Of a DNA stretch of 22,591 nt, positions 15,640 to 22,591 are shown in pieces (the stretch's first letter is position 1; the number at the start of each line of letters is the position of its first letter). A program made the position numbers and the translations under genes. This DNA is from Candidatus Accumulibacter vicinus. Its GTDB lineage: Bacteria > Pseudomonadota > Gammaproteobacteria > Burkholderiales > Rhodocyclaceae. The stretch covers positions 36,426 through 59,016 of the forward strand of contig DIME01000147.1 of assembly GCA_002425405.1 (NCBI GenBank), read 5' to 3'. Below the pieces are notes generated by a model that worked only from the letters and a program-made list of their open reading frames with translations, was not told the DNA's origin and did not search any database.

Positions 15640-16890
15640 ATGAAAACCATCGTCTCCCGACCACTGAGGCTGGTGGCGGTTTGCACCACCGGGCTGCTCG
15701 TTGGTCTTTCCGTGCAGGCGGCAGAAACGCCGAAATCCGGACTGGCGACAGCCGTGGAACAGGCTTGGCGCTTGAATCCCCAAGCTGCGGGATGGGATGC
15801 CCGCGAGGCCGAAGCGCGTGCTGCGCAGGATGTCGCGGCCGGACTGACACCCGAGCCCGGCTCGGTCAGCATCGGTAGCCTGAATGACCGGCTCAATCGC
15901 AATCAGGGCAAGCAGGAATACGAGGTCGAACTGGCGGTGCCGCTGTGGCTGCCCGGCCAGAAAGCAGCGCGTGCAGCCGAGACGGCGAGCCGCGTCGAAG
16001 AAGCCGTTGCCAGACGAGCCGCCGTGCGTCTGGAGGTCGGCGGCGAATTGCGGGAGGCGTGGTGGACCTTGGCAGCGGCACGCAGTGCCAAGGTGTTGGC
16101 GGCACGGCGCCTGGAAACTGCCCGCGCCCTGGAAACCGATGTCATGCGTCGCTACAAGGTCGGCGAACTGTCCCGCATCGACGCTAATTTGGCGCAAACC
16201 GAAACCCATGTTGCCAATGCCGATCTGATCGAGGCGGAGGCAACCCTGCTCCAGGCTGAGCAGGCCGTGCAAACCCTTATCGGTTCTCCGGCCCCGAAGG
16301 ATCTGGACGAAGAGTCGCCGACAATGCGACGACTGATCGATGACGTCGGCGATTCAGCCGCATTCCATCCCTTGCTGGCTGCTACCGCCGCCTCCGCGCG
16401 CAGCGCCCGAGCGCGTGTCCAGGTCGCGCATGAGTCGCGTCGCGCGGCGCCGGAGCTGACGCTGCGAGTCGTACGCGAGCGCGGCGACTTCGCCGAGTCC
16501 TATTCCAACAGCGTAGGCATCAAGCTCAAGATCCCGTTCTCGTCCGGTTCGCAAGTGCGTCGGGAAACATCGGCGGCACAGGCCGAGGCGAACCAGGCCG
16601 ATGCCGACCTGCTGCGTACCCAGACCCGGGTCCGGCTCGACGCCGAGCGCGCGCAGCGCAATTTGCAGGCAGCGGAGCGCCAACTGGCCATGGCACAGGA
16701 GCGCCGCCAGCTTTCCGCCGAGAACCTGCGTCTCGCCGAGAAAGCCTTTTCGCTGGGCGAATTCGATCTGGCGACCTTGCTGCGCATTCGGGCCGCCGCC
16801 TTCGATGCCGATGCCTATTTTGACCGCCAGCGCGTGGCTCGCGCTGCCGCGATATCACGTTGGAACCAAGCCCTGGGAGTGTTGCCGTGA
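15640..16890 (+). CDS. TolC/CusC-like outer membrane factor of the metal efflux system
   Basis: Outer-membrane channel component of a tripartite exporter; 416 residues from the ATG at 15640. A signal peptide ends near GLSVQA-AE; there is no lipobox cysteine, unlike E. coli CusC. The mature protein has two alpha-helical repeat halves typical of the OEP family, with long Ala/Glu/Arg-rich helices (EVGGELREAWWTLAAARSAK, YKVGELSRIDANLAQTE and, in the second half, FSLGEFDLATLLRIRAAAFD) and strand-like stretches (YEVELAVPLWLPGQ, SNSVGIKLKIPFSSG). The frame is open to 15538, but that leader would bury the signal peptide, so the internal ATG is preferred. Its stop overlaps the next start by four bases (GTGA), making it the first gene of the five-gene run. 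Confidence 0.92.
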   Translation: MKTIVSRPLRLVAVCTTGLLVGLSVQAAETPKSGLATAVEQAWRLNPQAAGWDAREAEARAAQDVAAGLTPEPGSVSIGSLNDRLNRNQGKQEYEVELAVPLWLPGQKAARAAETASRVEEAVARRAAVRLEVGGELREAWWTLAAARSAKVLAARRLETARALETDVMRRYKVGELSRIDANLAQTETHVANADLIEAEATLLQAEQAVQTLIGSPAPKDLDEESPTMRRLIDDVGDSAAFHPLLAATAASARSARARVQVAHESRRAAPELTLRVVRERGDFAESYSNSVGIKLKIPFSSGSQVRRETSAAQAEANQADADLLRTQTRVRLDAERAQRNLQAAERQLAMAQERRQLSAENLRLAEKAFSLGEFDLATLLRIRAAAFDADAYFDRQRVARAAAISRWNQALGVLP

Positions 16891-17456
16891 AGCATGTGAA
16901 GAAGTTTTTTCTTGTGACGCTCGTCGCTTTTTCTTTGCCCGTCTGGGCAGGTGGGGACAGTAGCGATGGGCACAGCCACGGGGCGCCAGTACCTCTCCCG
17001 GTCAGTCAGGGCGTCACCCCACGTGCCACCGCAGCGACCGAGGAATTCGAGGTTGTCGCCTCACTCGAAGGCAAGAAGCTGGTGGTGCATGTGGATCGTT
17101 TCGCCAGCAATGAACCAGTGATACAGGCCAGGGTAGAGATTGAGGGGGCGGGGCTGAAGGGCGTGGCCAGCGAAACCACACCCGGAACCTATGTGCTCGA
17201 TGTTGCCACGCCCCTGCCGCCGGCCAAACATCCACTGACCATCAGCGTCGAGGCCGGCGACAGTGTCGATCTCCTGACCGCCACGCTGGACACCTCGGCT
17301 TCCGCGACCAATGAGGTGCATGCCCACGGCCGGAGCGAGTGGGTCGTCTGGGGGATTTCCGGAGCGCTGCTTCTGGTCACCGGAATATTGTTTGCCGCAC
17401 GGCGCCACAAGCGCGCCAAGAAGGGATTTGATGATGCGCAAGATCGAATTGCATAG
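16887..17456 (+). CDS. His-rich membrane-anchored periplasmic protein of the metal efflux operon (uncharacterised)
   Basis: I do not recognise a named family. The 189 residues begin at a GTG in a GTGA overlap with the upstream stop. A signal sequence (KFFLVTLVAFSLPVWAG) is followed directly by a His/Asp motif (GGDSSDGHSHG). A beta-rich domain of about 100 residues comes next (FEVVASLEGKKLVVHVDRF, PVIQARVEIEGAGLKGV, GTYVLDVATPLP, HPLTISVEAGD), reminiscent of FixH/YtkA-like Ig folds. Another His motif (EVHAHG), one TM helix (VVWGISGALLLVTGILFAA) and a basic cytoplasmic tail end the protein. Both His clusters would face the periplasm. Position between the outer membrane factor and the adaptor suggests a metal-binding helper, as CusF is for CusCBA, but the fold is not CusF. 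It overlaps the adaptor gene by 23 bases. Confidence 0.8.
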   Translation: MKHVKKFFLVTLVAFSLPVWAGGDSSDGHSHGAPVPLPVSQGVTPRATAATEEFEVVASLEGKKLVVHVDRFASNEPVIQARVEIEGAGLKGVASETTPGTYVLDVATPLPPAKHPLTISVEAGDSVDLLTATLDTSASATNEVHAHGRSEWVVWGISGALLLVTGILFAARRHKRAKKGFDDAQDRIA

Positions 17457-18591
17457 GCTGGTGGCCGCACTGGCATTGGGTATGGTCACGGGAACAGCCT
17501 TGGGGCACGGCGACGAAGATCACAGCCAGGACGCCAAGAAGAAGGCGCCTGCCGCCGTGTCGGCGGTAGGAACATCGGGTACAGCGGGGGGGGCTGCAGC
17601 GCTGCAGCGGCTGGCCGACGGCAGCCTGTTCGTGCCGAAGCCGGTGCAACGTCAGCTTGGTCTGCGCACCCAGCCGGTGCGCATCGCCGAACTGACGGCG
17701 ACGGTTGAAATGAATGGCCAGGTCATTCCCGATCCGGAAACCAGCGGGCGGGTGCAGGCCATGTTCGCCGGCAGCGTGATTCCCGGCCCGAAAGGCATGC
17801 CGACAGCCGGAAGGAAGGTCGCCAAGGGCGAAGTCCTGGCCTACCTGCGCCCGATCAGTGGCGCCATCGAACGTGGCAACCAGAAAGCAAGTCTTGCCGA
17901 ACTCGAAGCCCAGCTGGCCATCGCCGAGGGCAAGGTGAAACGTTTTGAGCAGCTTGAAGGCGCCGTGCCGCAAAAAGAGATTGACGCAGCGCGCATTGAA
18001 CACACAGCGTTACAGCAGCGGCGGGCATATGTCCGGGCGAGCATCGACTCCGCCGAACAGCTCGTGGCACCGGCATCCGGCATCATCAGCGCCTCGCACC
18101 ACTTGCTGGCCGGGCAGGTGGTCGATGCCAAGGAAGTGCTATTCGAGATCGTCGATCCCGCCCGCCTCGCCGTGGAGGCGCTGGCTTACGATGTCGGCAT
18201 CGCCAAGACACTGCTTTCCGCCAGCGCCTTGGCAGATCAAACTGCGCTGGACCTCAAGTTTGTCGGTGGCGGCCAGCAACTGCGCGAGCAGGCCTTGCCC
18301 CTGCTGTTTCGCATCACCACCCCTAACGCGGCAGTGGCCGTTGGGCAGCCGGTCAAGGTGATCGTCCGTATCGACAAAGGTGTCAAGGGCGCGACCGTGC
18401 CCCGGGCGGCACTGACCAAAGTCGGCGCTGGCGAGACGGCGGTTTGGGTCCATACCGAGGCTGAGCGCTTTGTTGCCCGCCGGATTCGTCACCAGTCGCT
18501 CGATGCAGCCAACGTCGCCATCCTCGACGGCCTGCATGACGGCGACCGCGTGGTGACGATCGGCGCCGGCCTGCTCTCGCAAGTACGATGA
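17434..18591 (+). CDS. RND efflux periplasmic adaptor (CusB/CzcB-like membrane fusion protein)
   Basis: Links the RND pump to the outer membrane channel; 385 residues from the ATG at 17434. The adjacent ATG at 17431 is also possible; AAGGGA sits 7 bases before 17434. A signal peptide ends at TALG, exposing a mature N-terminus HGDEDH, a likely metal-binding motif. A poorly conserved linker is followed by beta-barrel/lipoyl segments (VEMNGQVIPDPETSGRVQA, AGRKVAKGEVLAYLRP). A short coiled-coil hairpin follows (SLAELEAQLAIAEGKVKRF to HTALQQRRAYVRAS), then the second lipoyl half (VAPASGIISASHHLLAGQV) and the C-terminal beta domains. Heavy-metal adaptors often carry such His/Asp-rich N-termini. One base separates its stop from the pump gene start. 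Confidence 0.93.
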   Translation: MRKIELHRLVAALALGMVTGTALGHGDEDHSQDAKKKAPAAVSAVGTSGTAGGAAALQRLADGSLFVPKPVQRQLGLRTQPVRIAELTATVEMNGQVIPDPETSGRVQAMFAGSVIPGPKGMPTAGRKVAKGEVLAYLRPISGAIERGNQKASLAELEAQLAIAEGKVKRFEQLEGAVPQKEIDAARIEHTALQQRRAYVRASIDSAEQLVAPASGIISASHHLLAGQVVDAKEVLFEIVDPARLAVEALAYDVGIAKTLLSASALADQTALDLKFVGGGQQLREQALPLLFRITTPNAAVAVGQPVKVIVRIDKGVKGATVPRAALTKVGAGETAVWVHTEAERFVARRIRHQSLDAANVAILDGLHDGDRVVTIGAGLLSQVR

Positions 18592-18592
18592 C

Positions 18593-21500
18593 ATGTTCGA
18601 CTACATTATTCATGCTGCCCTCAAGCAGCGGCTGATCGTTCTTGGCATCTCGCTGCTGCTGATCATCTATGGCGCGATCACGCTGCGACAGATGCCGGTC
18701 GACGTTTTCCCCGACCTTAACAAGCCGACCGTTACCCTGATGACCGAGGCTGGCGGCATGGCACCGGAGGAAGTCGAGCAACTGGTCACCTTCCCGGTTG
18801 AGTCGAGCATGAACGGCATGCCGGGCGTAACACGCATCCGCTCGGTGTCGGGCATCGGCCTGTCGATCATCTACGTCGAGTTCGAATGGGGTTCGGACAT
18901 CTACCGTAACCGCCAGCAGATTGCCGAACGCCTGAATCTGGTGCGCGAAGCCCTGCCACCCGGTATCGTGCCGCAGCTCGGTCCGATCTCGTCGATCATG
19001 GGCGAGATTTTGCTGATCGCGCTACCGGCCGATCCCGACAAGATCAGTCCGATGGTCGTCCGCGAATATGCGGACTGGGTGGTACGCCCGCGCCTGTTGA
19101 CCATTCCCGGCGTCGCCCAGGTCATCCCGATCGGCGGCGAAGTGCGGCAATACCGTATCGAAATCAAACCGGCGCAGCTTCAGGCGCTCGGCATCGAGCG
19201 GGAGAAGCTGGAAACTGCCCTGAAGGACTTCGGCGCCAACACCAGCGGCGGCTTTCTCGAAGCCCAGGGACGCGAATGGCTGATCCGTCAGATTGGTCGC
19301 AGTTCGCGGATCGAAGACTTGCAGAATCTTGTCGTGACGGTCAAGAACGGCCAGCCGATCCTGCTCAAGCAGGTGGCGGACGTGCAGCTCGCTCCGGCCA
19401 TCAAGCGTGGCGACGGCAGTTACAAGGGCAAGCCGGCAGTGATCCTGTCGGTGCAGAAGCAGCCGGTTGCCGACAGCGTCAAGCTGACCCGCGAGGTCGA
19501 GAAAGCGATGGCCGAACTCGGCAAGAGCCTGCCCAAGGGCTTTGACGCGCCGTCCTTCCTGTTCAAGCAGGCCGACTTCATCGAGCATTCGGTAAACAAC
19601 GTTGAAGAGGCATTGCGCGATGGCGCCATCCTGGTGGCTGTAATCCTCTTCATGTTCCTGCTCAACGTGCGTACCACGCTGATTTCGCTGATGGCGATTC
19701 CGGTGTCGCTACTGGCCACGGCGCTGGTCTTCCATTACTTCGGCCTGTCGATCAACACCATGACGCTGGGCGGTCTGGCCATCGCCATCGGCGAACTGGT
19801 GGATGACGCAGTCGTCGGCGTGGAGAACGTGTTGCGGCGCCTGAAGCTGAACCGAACCGCTGATTCCCCGCGCCCGGTGGCGGAAGTTATCGCCGCTGCC
19901 ACGCTGGAAGTACGTTCCGCCATCGTCTATGCGACGGTAATCATCGTCCTGGTGTTCGTGCCCCTGTTCGTATTGCCGGGCATCGAGGGGCGGTTGTTCA
20001 CCCCGCTCGGCATTGCCTACATCGTCTCGATTCTCGCCAGCATGATCGTTTCGGTGACGCTGACGCCGGTGATGGCCTATTACCTCCTGCCGCGGATGAA
20101 GCAGCTCCACGCTGGCGACAGCCCGCTGGTCATTTGGCTCAAGCGTTGGGATGCGAAGCTTCTTCACGGGTCATTCGGTCATGCGCGCAGCCTGCTGGCC
20201 GGGGCCGTCGCTCTGGTCATCATCGTCGCGGCAAGCGTTCCCTTCTTTCCGCGCTCCTTCCTGCCGCCGTTCAACGAAGGCACGCTGACGGTCAATGTCC
20301 TGCTCAATCCAGGAACCTCGCTCGCCGAATCCAGCAGCATCGCCACCCTGGCAGAGCAACTGGTGATGCAAGTGCCCGAGGTGACGCAGGTCGGACGCCG
20401 TACCGGCCGCGCCGAACTGGATGAGCATGCCGAAGGCGTGCACTACACCGAGATGGATGTGGATCTCAAGGCGTCCGAGCGTAACCGCGAGCAGATCATC
20501 GCTGACATCCGGCAGCGTCTTGCCAGCCTGCCAGCCGCCTCCAACGTCGGCCAGCCGATTTCGCATCGCCTTGATCACCTGCTTTCCGGCGTGCGCGCCC
20601 AGATCGCCCTGAAGATTTACGGCGACGATCTCGATACCCTGCGCGGACTGGCGGCCGAGATGCGCGATCGGTTGGCGCGGATCCCCGGGGTGACTGATCT
20701 ACAGATCGAAAAGCAGGTTCTGATCCCGCAGATCAAGATTCGCCTCGACTACGAGCAGGCAGCACGCTACGGCGTGGCGCCCGGCAACCTGCTGCGCGGG
20801 TTGGAACAAATGATCGAGGGCGAGAAAATCACCCAGATCATCGAAGGCAACCGTCGCTTCGACCTGCTGGTGCGTTTGCCGGAGTCCGCGCGCGGGCCGC
20901 AGGCATTGGCTGATCTGCTGATCGAGACGCCGACCGGCTACGTGCCCTTGTCCAAGATCGCCAGCGTCGAGGAAAGCGACGGCCCCAATCAGGTCAGCCG
21001 CGAAAACTCGCGCCGGCGTATCGTACTCTCGGCCAACACCGACGGTCGCGACATGTCGAAGGTGATCGCCGATATCCGCGCCGAGCTGGCCGCCAAACCC
21101 TTGCCCGAGGGCTATTTCACCGCGCTCGAAGGTCAGTTCCAGGCGCAGGAGCAGGCGGCCAAGCTGATCACCTTGCTCGCGTTGGTGTCGCTGACGATGA
21201 TCTTTATGGTGCTCTACAGCCGCTACCGCTCGATGGCGCTGACCTTGATCATCATGGGAAACATTCCGCTGGCGCTGATCGGCAGTGTGATCGCCCTGTG
21301 GATTTCCGGGCAGCCGCTGTCGGTGGCGGCGCTGGTCGGCTTCATCACGCTGACGGGCATCGCCACTCGCAACGGCATTCTCAAGATCAGCCATTACATC
21401 AACCTCTGCGCTCTCGAAGGCGAAACCTTCGGCCAGCACATGATCGTGCGCGGCTCGCTCGAACGCCTCACCCCGGTGCTGATGACTGCGCTGGTGGCCG

Positions 21501-21697
21501 CCTTCGCGCTCATGCCGCTGCTGCTCTCTGCCGACGCACCGGGCAAGGAAGTACTGCACCCGGTGGCGGTAGTGATCTTCGGCGGCCTGGTCAGCTCGAC
21601 CTTGCTCGATACCCTGCTGACCCCGGTGATGTTCTGGCTGTGGGGGAAACGCCCCCTGGATAGTCTGCTGGCCAGCCAGGAAAAAGAAAGTTTCTGA
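18593..21697 (+). CDS. Heavy-metal efflux RND permease (CusA/CzcA family)
   Basis: Inner-membrane proton-driven pump of 1034 residues, the full length for heavy-metal RND proteins, with 12 predicted TM helices and two large periplasmic loops. Family marks: LRQMPVDVFPDLNKPTV near the N-terminus, SGIGLSIIYVEFEWGSDIYR, FLPPFNEGTLTV, the GRRTGRAELDEHAEGVH segment and GFITLTGIATRNGILK. The TM4 proton-relay motif is GELVDDAVVGVEN (400-412, with Asp404, Asp405 and Glu411), which differs from what I recall of the CzcA (DFGxxxDG) and CusA (AIGAMVDAA) forms. At the loop where CusA carries metal-binding methionines this protein has an acidic/His stretch, so Cu/Ag export should not be assumed. The substrate may be a divalent cation. 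The start ATG lies one base after the adaptor stop. Confidence 0.95.
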   Translation: MFDYIIHAALKQRLIVLGISLLLIIYGAITLRQMPVDVFPDLNKPTVTLMTEAGGMAPEEVEQLVTFPVESSMNGMPGVTRIRSVSGIGLSIIYVEFEWGSDIYRNRQQIAERLNLVREALPPGIVPQLGPISSIMGEILLIALPADPDKISPMVVREYADWVVRPRLLTIPGVAQVIPIGGEVRQYRIEIKPAQLQALGIEREKLETALKDFGANTSGGFLEAQGREWLIRQIGRSSRIEDLQNLVVTVKNGQPILLKQVADVQLAPAIKRGDGSYKGKPAVILSVQKQPVADSVKLTREVEKAMAELGKSLPKGFDAPSFLFKQADFIEHSVNNVEEALRDGAILVAVILFMFLLNVRTTLISLMAIPVSLLATALVFHYFGLSINTMTLGGLAIAIGELVDDAVVGVENVLRRLKLNRTADSPRPVAEVIAAATLEVRSAIVYATVIIVLVFVPLFVLPGIEGRLFTPLGIAYIVSILASMIVSVTLTPVMAYYLLPRMKQLHAGDSPLVIWLKRWDAKLLHGSFGHARSLLAGAVALVIIVAASVPFFPRSFLPPFNEGTLTVNVLLNPGTSLAESSSIATLAEQLVMQVPEVTQVGRRTGRAELDEHAEGVHYTEMDVDLKASERNREQIIADIRQRLASLPAASNVGQPISHRLDHLLSGVRAQIALKIYGDDLDTLRGLAAEMRDRLARIPGVTDLQIEKQVLIPQIKIRLDYEQAARYGVAPGNLLRGLEQMIEGEKITQIIEGNRRFDLLVRLPESARGPQALADLLIETPTGYVPLSKIASVEESDGPNQVSRENSRRRIVLSANTDGRDMSKVIADIRAELAAKPLPEGYFTALEGQFQAQEQAAKLITLLALVSLTMIFMVLYSRYRSMALTLIIMGNIPLALIGSVIALWISGQPLSVAALVGFITLTGIATRNGILKISHYINLCALEGETFGQHMIVRGSLERLTPVLMTALVAAFALMPLLLSADAPGKEVLHPVAVVIFGGLVSSTLLDTLLTPVMFWLWGKRPLDSLLASQEKESF

Positions 21698-21724
21698 CCC
21701 GTTCCACCCACCAAGGAGAGTTCC

Positions 21725-22180
21725 ATGAAGAAAGCCCTGTTCCTGATTGCCGCCGCCAGTGCATTTGGTTTGGCGAGCCCGACGTTACTTGCCCATACCG
21801 ATGATGTCCTGGAAACCCAGAAAGCGCCCAACGGCGGCCAGTTGCGCATGGCCGGCGTCTATCACTACGAACTGGTGGTCGCCAAGAACAGCAAGGAAGC
21901 GAAGGACAACGCGGTCGTCGTGTATGTCACCGATCACGACGGTAAGAAAGTTGCGACCAGCGGCGCAAGCGGCACGGCAACCATCCTGGCCGGCAAGGCC
22001 AAGGCGACCGCGACACTTGCTCCTGACGGCGACAACCGGCTCAAGGGGATGGCCAAGTACCTGTCGGCGCCGGACATGAAAGTCGTCGTGTCGATCACTT
22101 TTCCGGGCAAAGCGGCCGAACAGGCGCGCTTTACCCCGCTGGCTGCCGCGAAGGATGGGCACACGGATCACAAGCATTGA
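21725..22180 (+). CDS. Small secreted protein with His-rich C-terminus, last gene of the metal efflux operon
   Basis: Predicted periplasmic protein of 151 residues; I know of similar unnamed proteins beside metal RND pumps but no established function. A clear signal peptide (KKALFLIAAASAFGLASPTLLA) exposes a mature N-terminus HTDD. A conserved-looking APNGGQLRMAGVYHYELVV is followed by a beta-rich domain (AVVVYVTDHDGKKVATSG, KATATLAPDGDNRLKG, MKVVVSITFPGKAA). The end is DGHTDHKH, a probable metal-binding tail. A strong Shine-Dalgarno (AAGGAG) lies 8 bases before the ATG, 27 bases after the pump gene, so high expression relative to the pump is plausible. It may bind the exported metal in the periplasm. 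Confidence 0.85.
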   Translation: MKKALFLIAAASAFGLASPTLLAHTDDVLETQKAPNGGQLRMAGVYHYELVVAKNSKEAKDNAVVVYVTDHDGKKVATSGASGTATILAGKAKATATLAPDGDNRLKGMAKYLSAPDMKVVVSITFPGKAAEQARFTPLAAAKDGHTDHKH

Positions 22181-22231
22181 TGATGTGGTAAGCCACCCGC
22201 TCAGGCGACAGCGAGGTTCAGGGGGGCGCGC

Positions 22232-22591
22232 TCAACCCGGCTTTCGTCCGTACAGGCGCGCCAGTTCAGCAAGGCGCCTGGCGTGTGAATCCTCAACCTG
22301 CTGCCAGCTGAAGCGCCACTCCCAGGACCCCTCGCCGAGACCCGGCGCGTTCATGCGGTGCGTCGAATCGAGACCGAGCACGTCCTGCATGGGAATGACG
22401 CACAGCGAGGCGACCGAGGAACAGGCGAGGCGGATCAGTTGCCAGTGTATTTCTTCGCTGCTCTCGTCGCCGACACCCAGGTAGGCGCGCACATAGTCCT
22501 GCTCCGCGCGGCTCAGCGACTCCCACCAGCCGCGGCTGGTATCGTTGTCATGGGTGCCTGTATAGACCACCGTGTTGGCTTCGTAGTTGTG
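22232..22591 (-). CDS. malQ: 4-alpha-glucanotransferase (amylomaltase) MalQ, C-terminal part (partial)
   Basis: Final 119 codons of a GH77 4-alpha-glucanotransferase, which transfers glucan chains between maltodextrins in glycogen or maltose metabolism. The fragment begins at the right edge inside the catalytic region with HNYEANTVVYTGTHDNDT, including the HDND motif of the active-site region, then RGWW. It ends with the typical DSTHRMNAPGLGEGSWEWRF. The gene is intact as far as seen; its start lies outside the window. It converges on the metal efflux operon with 51 bases between the stops and no clear terminator hairpin in the gap. Confidence 0.93.
   Translation of the reverse strand, partial: HNYEANTVVYTGTHDNDTSRGWWESLSRAEQDYVRAYLGVGDESSEEIHWQLIRLACSSVASLCVIPMQDVLGLDSTHRMNAPGLGEGSWEWRFSWQQVEDSHARRLAELARLYGRKPG

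Noticed and set aside
16860..16886. ATG at 16860 as start of the His-rich membrane protein
   Set aside because: It lies well inside the upstream gene and puts extra residues before the signal sequence; the GTG at 16887 in the GTGA overlap is a better start.
20699..21559. 286-codon minus-strand frame within the RND pump gene
   Set aside because: Antisense shadow of the pump gene, His/Arg/Gln-rich with no recognisable domain.
22185..22196. Terminator hairpin GTGG-TAAG... CCAC between the metal operon and malQ
   Set aside because: The stem is only four base pairs and has no T-run on either side.

Overview
The window is GC-rich and densely packed, and reads as a chromosomal segment of a Gram-negative betaproteobacterium. 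The best guess is Rhodocyclales, of the Accumulibacter/Dechloromonas/Azoarcus kind. This rests on the thiS-thiG-trmB block, on the order yicC | Ser/Thr kinase - PP2C - rph - rdgB - hemW, and on the style of the signalling proteins. The taxon is an inference from gene content and order; no rRNA or tRNA gene is present to confirm it.

Layout. (1) 1-6251, minus strand: a signalling block. It holds the 5' part of a Cache-type chemotaxis receptor running off the left edge, a CHASE2-PAS-GGDEF-EAL cyclic-di-GMP protein, and a tightly linked periplasmic LysM-FecR-Fn3-like protein. (2) 6252-6624: the longest gene-free stretch, with a short GC-rich inverted repeat. (3) 6625-8410, plus strand: thiS, thiG (thiazole synthesis) and trmB (tRNA m7G46 methyltransferase). 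(4) 8369-9963: an orphan TonB-like protein (minus) and a secreted ankyrin-repeat protein (plus). Each overlaps its convergent housekeeping neighbour (trmB, hemW) by about 40 bases. (5) 14410-9923, minus strand: a tightly packed operon of Ser/Thr kinase, PP2C phosphatase, rph, rdgB and hemW, with 1-4 base overlaps at its 3' end. (6) yicC, divergent from the kinase. (7) 15363-15639: a short junction holding a 5'-proximal remnant of a CusR/CopR-type response regulator gene and a perfect 16-base dyad. (8) 15640-22180, plus strand: a heavy-metal efflux RND operon of outer-membrane factor, His-rich membrane protein, periplasmic adaptor, RND pump and small His-tailed periplasmic protein. (9) The 3' end of malQ (minus) runs off the right edge.

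How the genes work together. The metal operon encodes a complete tripartite exporter plus two small, poorly characterised periplasmic proteins, all with histidine-rich ends. Its regulator appears to have been lost locally, leaving a gene fragment and an operator-like dyad. The kinase/phosphatase pair forms a reversible phosphorylation module co-transcribed with RNA and nucleotide housekeeping genes. The FecR/LysM protein and the CHASE2 protein are almost certainly co-expressed and probably link an envelope signal to c-di-GMP turnover. I see no CRISPR array, insertion sequence, rRNA or tRNA, and no convincing rho-independent terminator.
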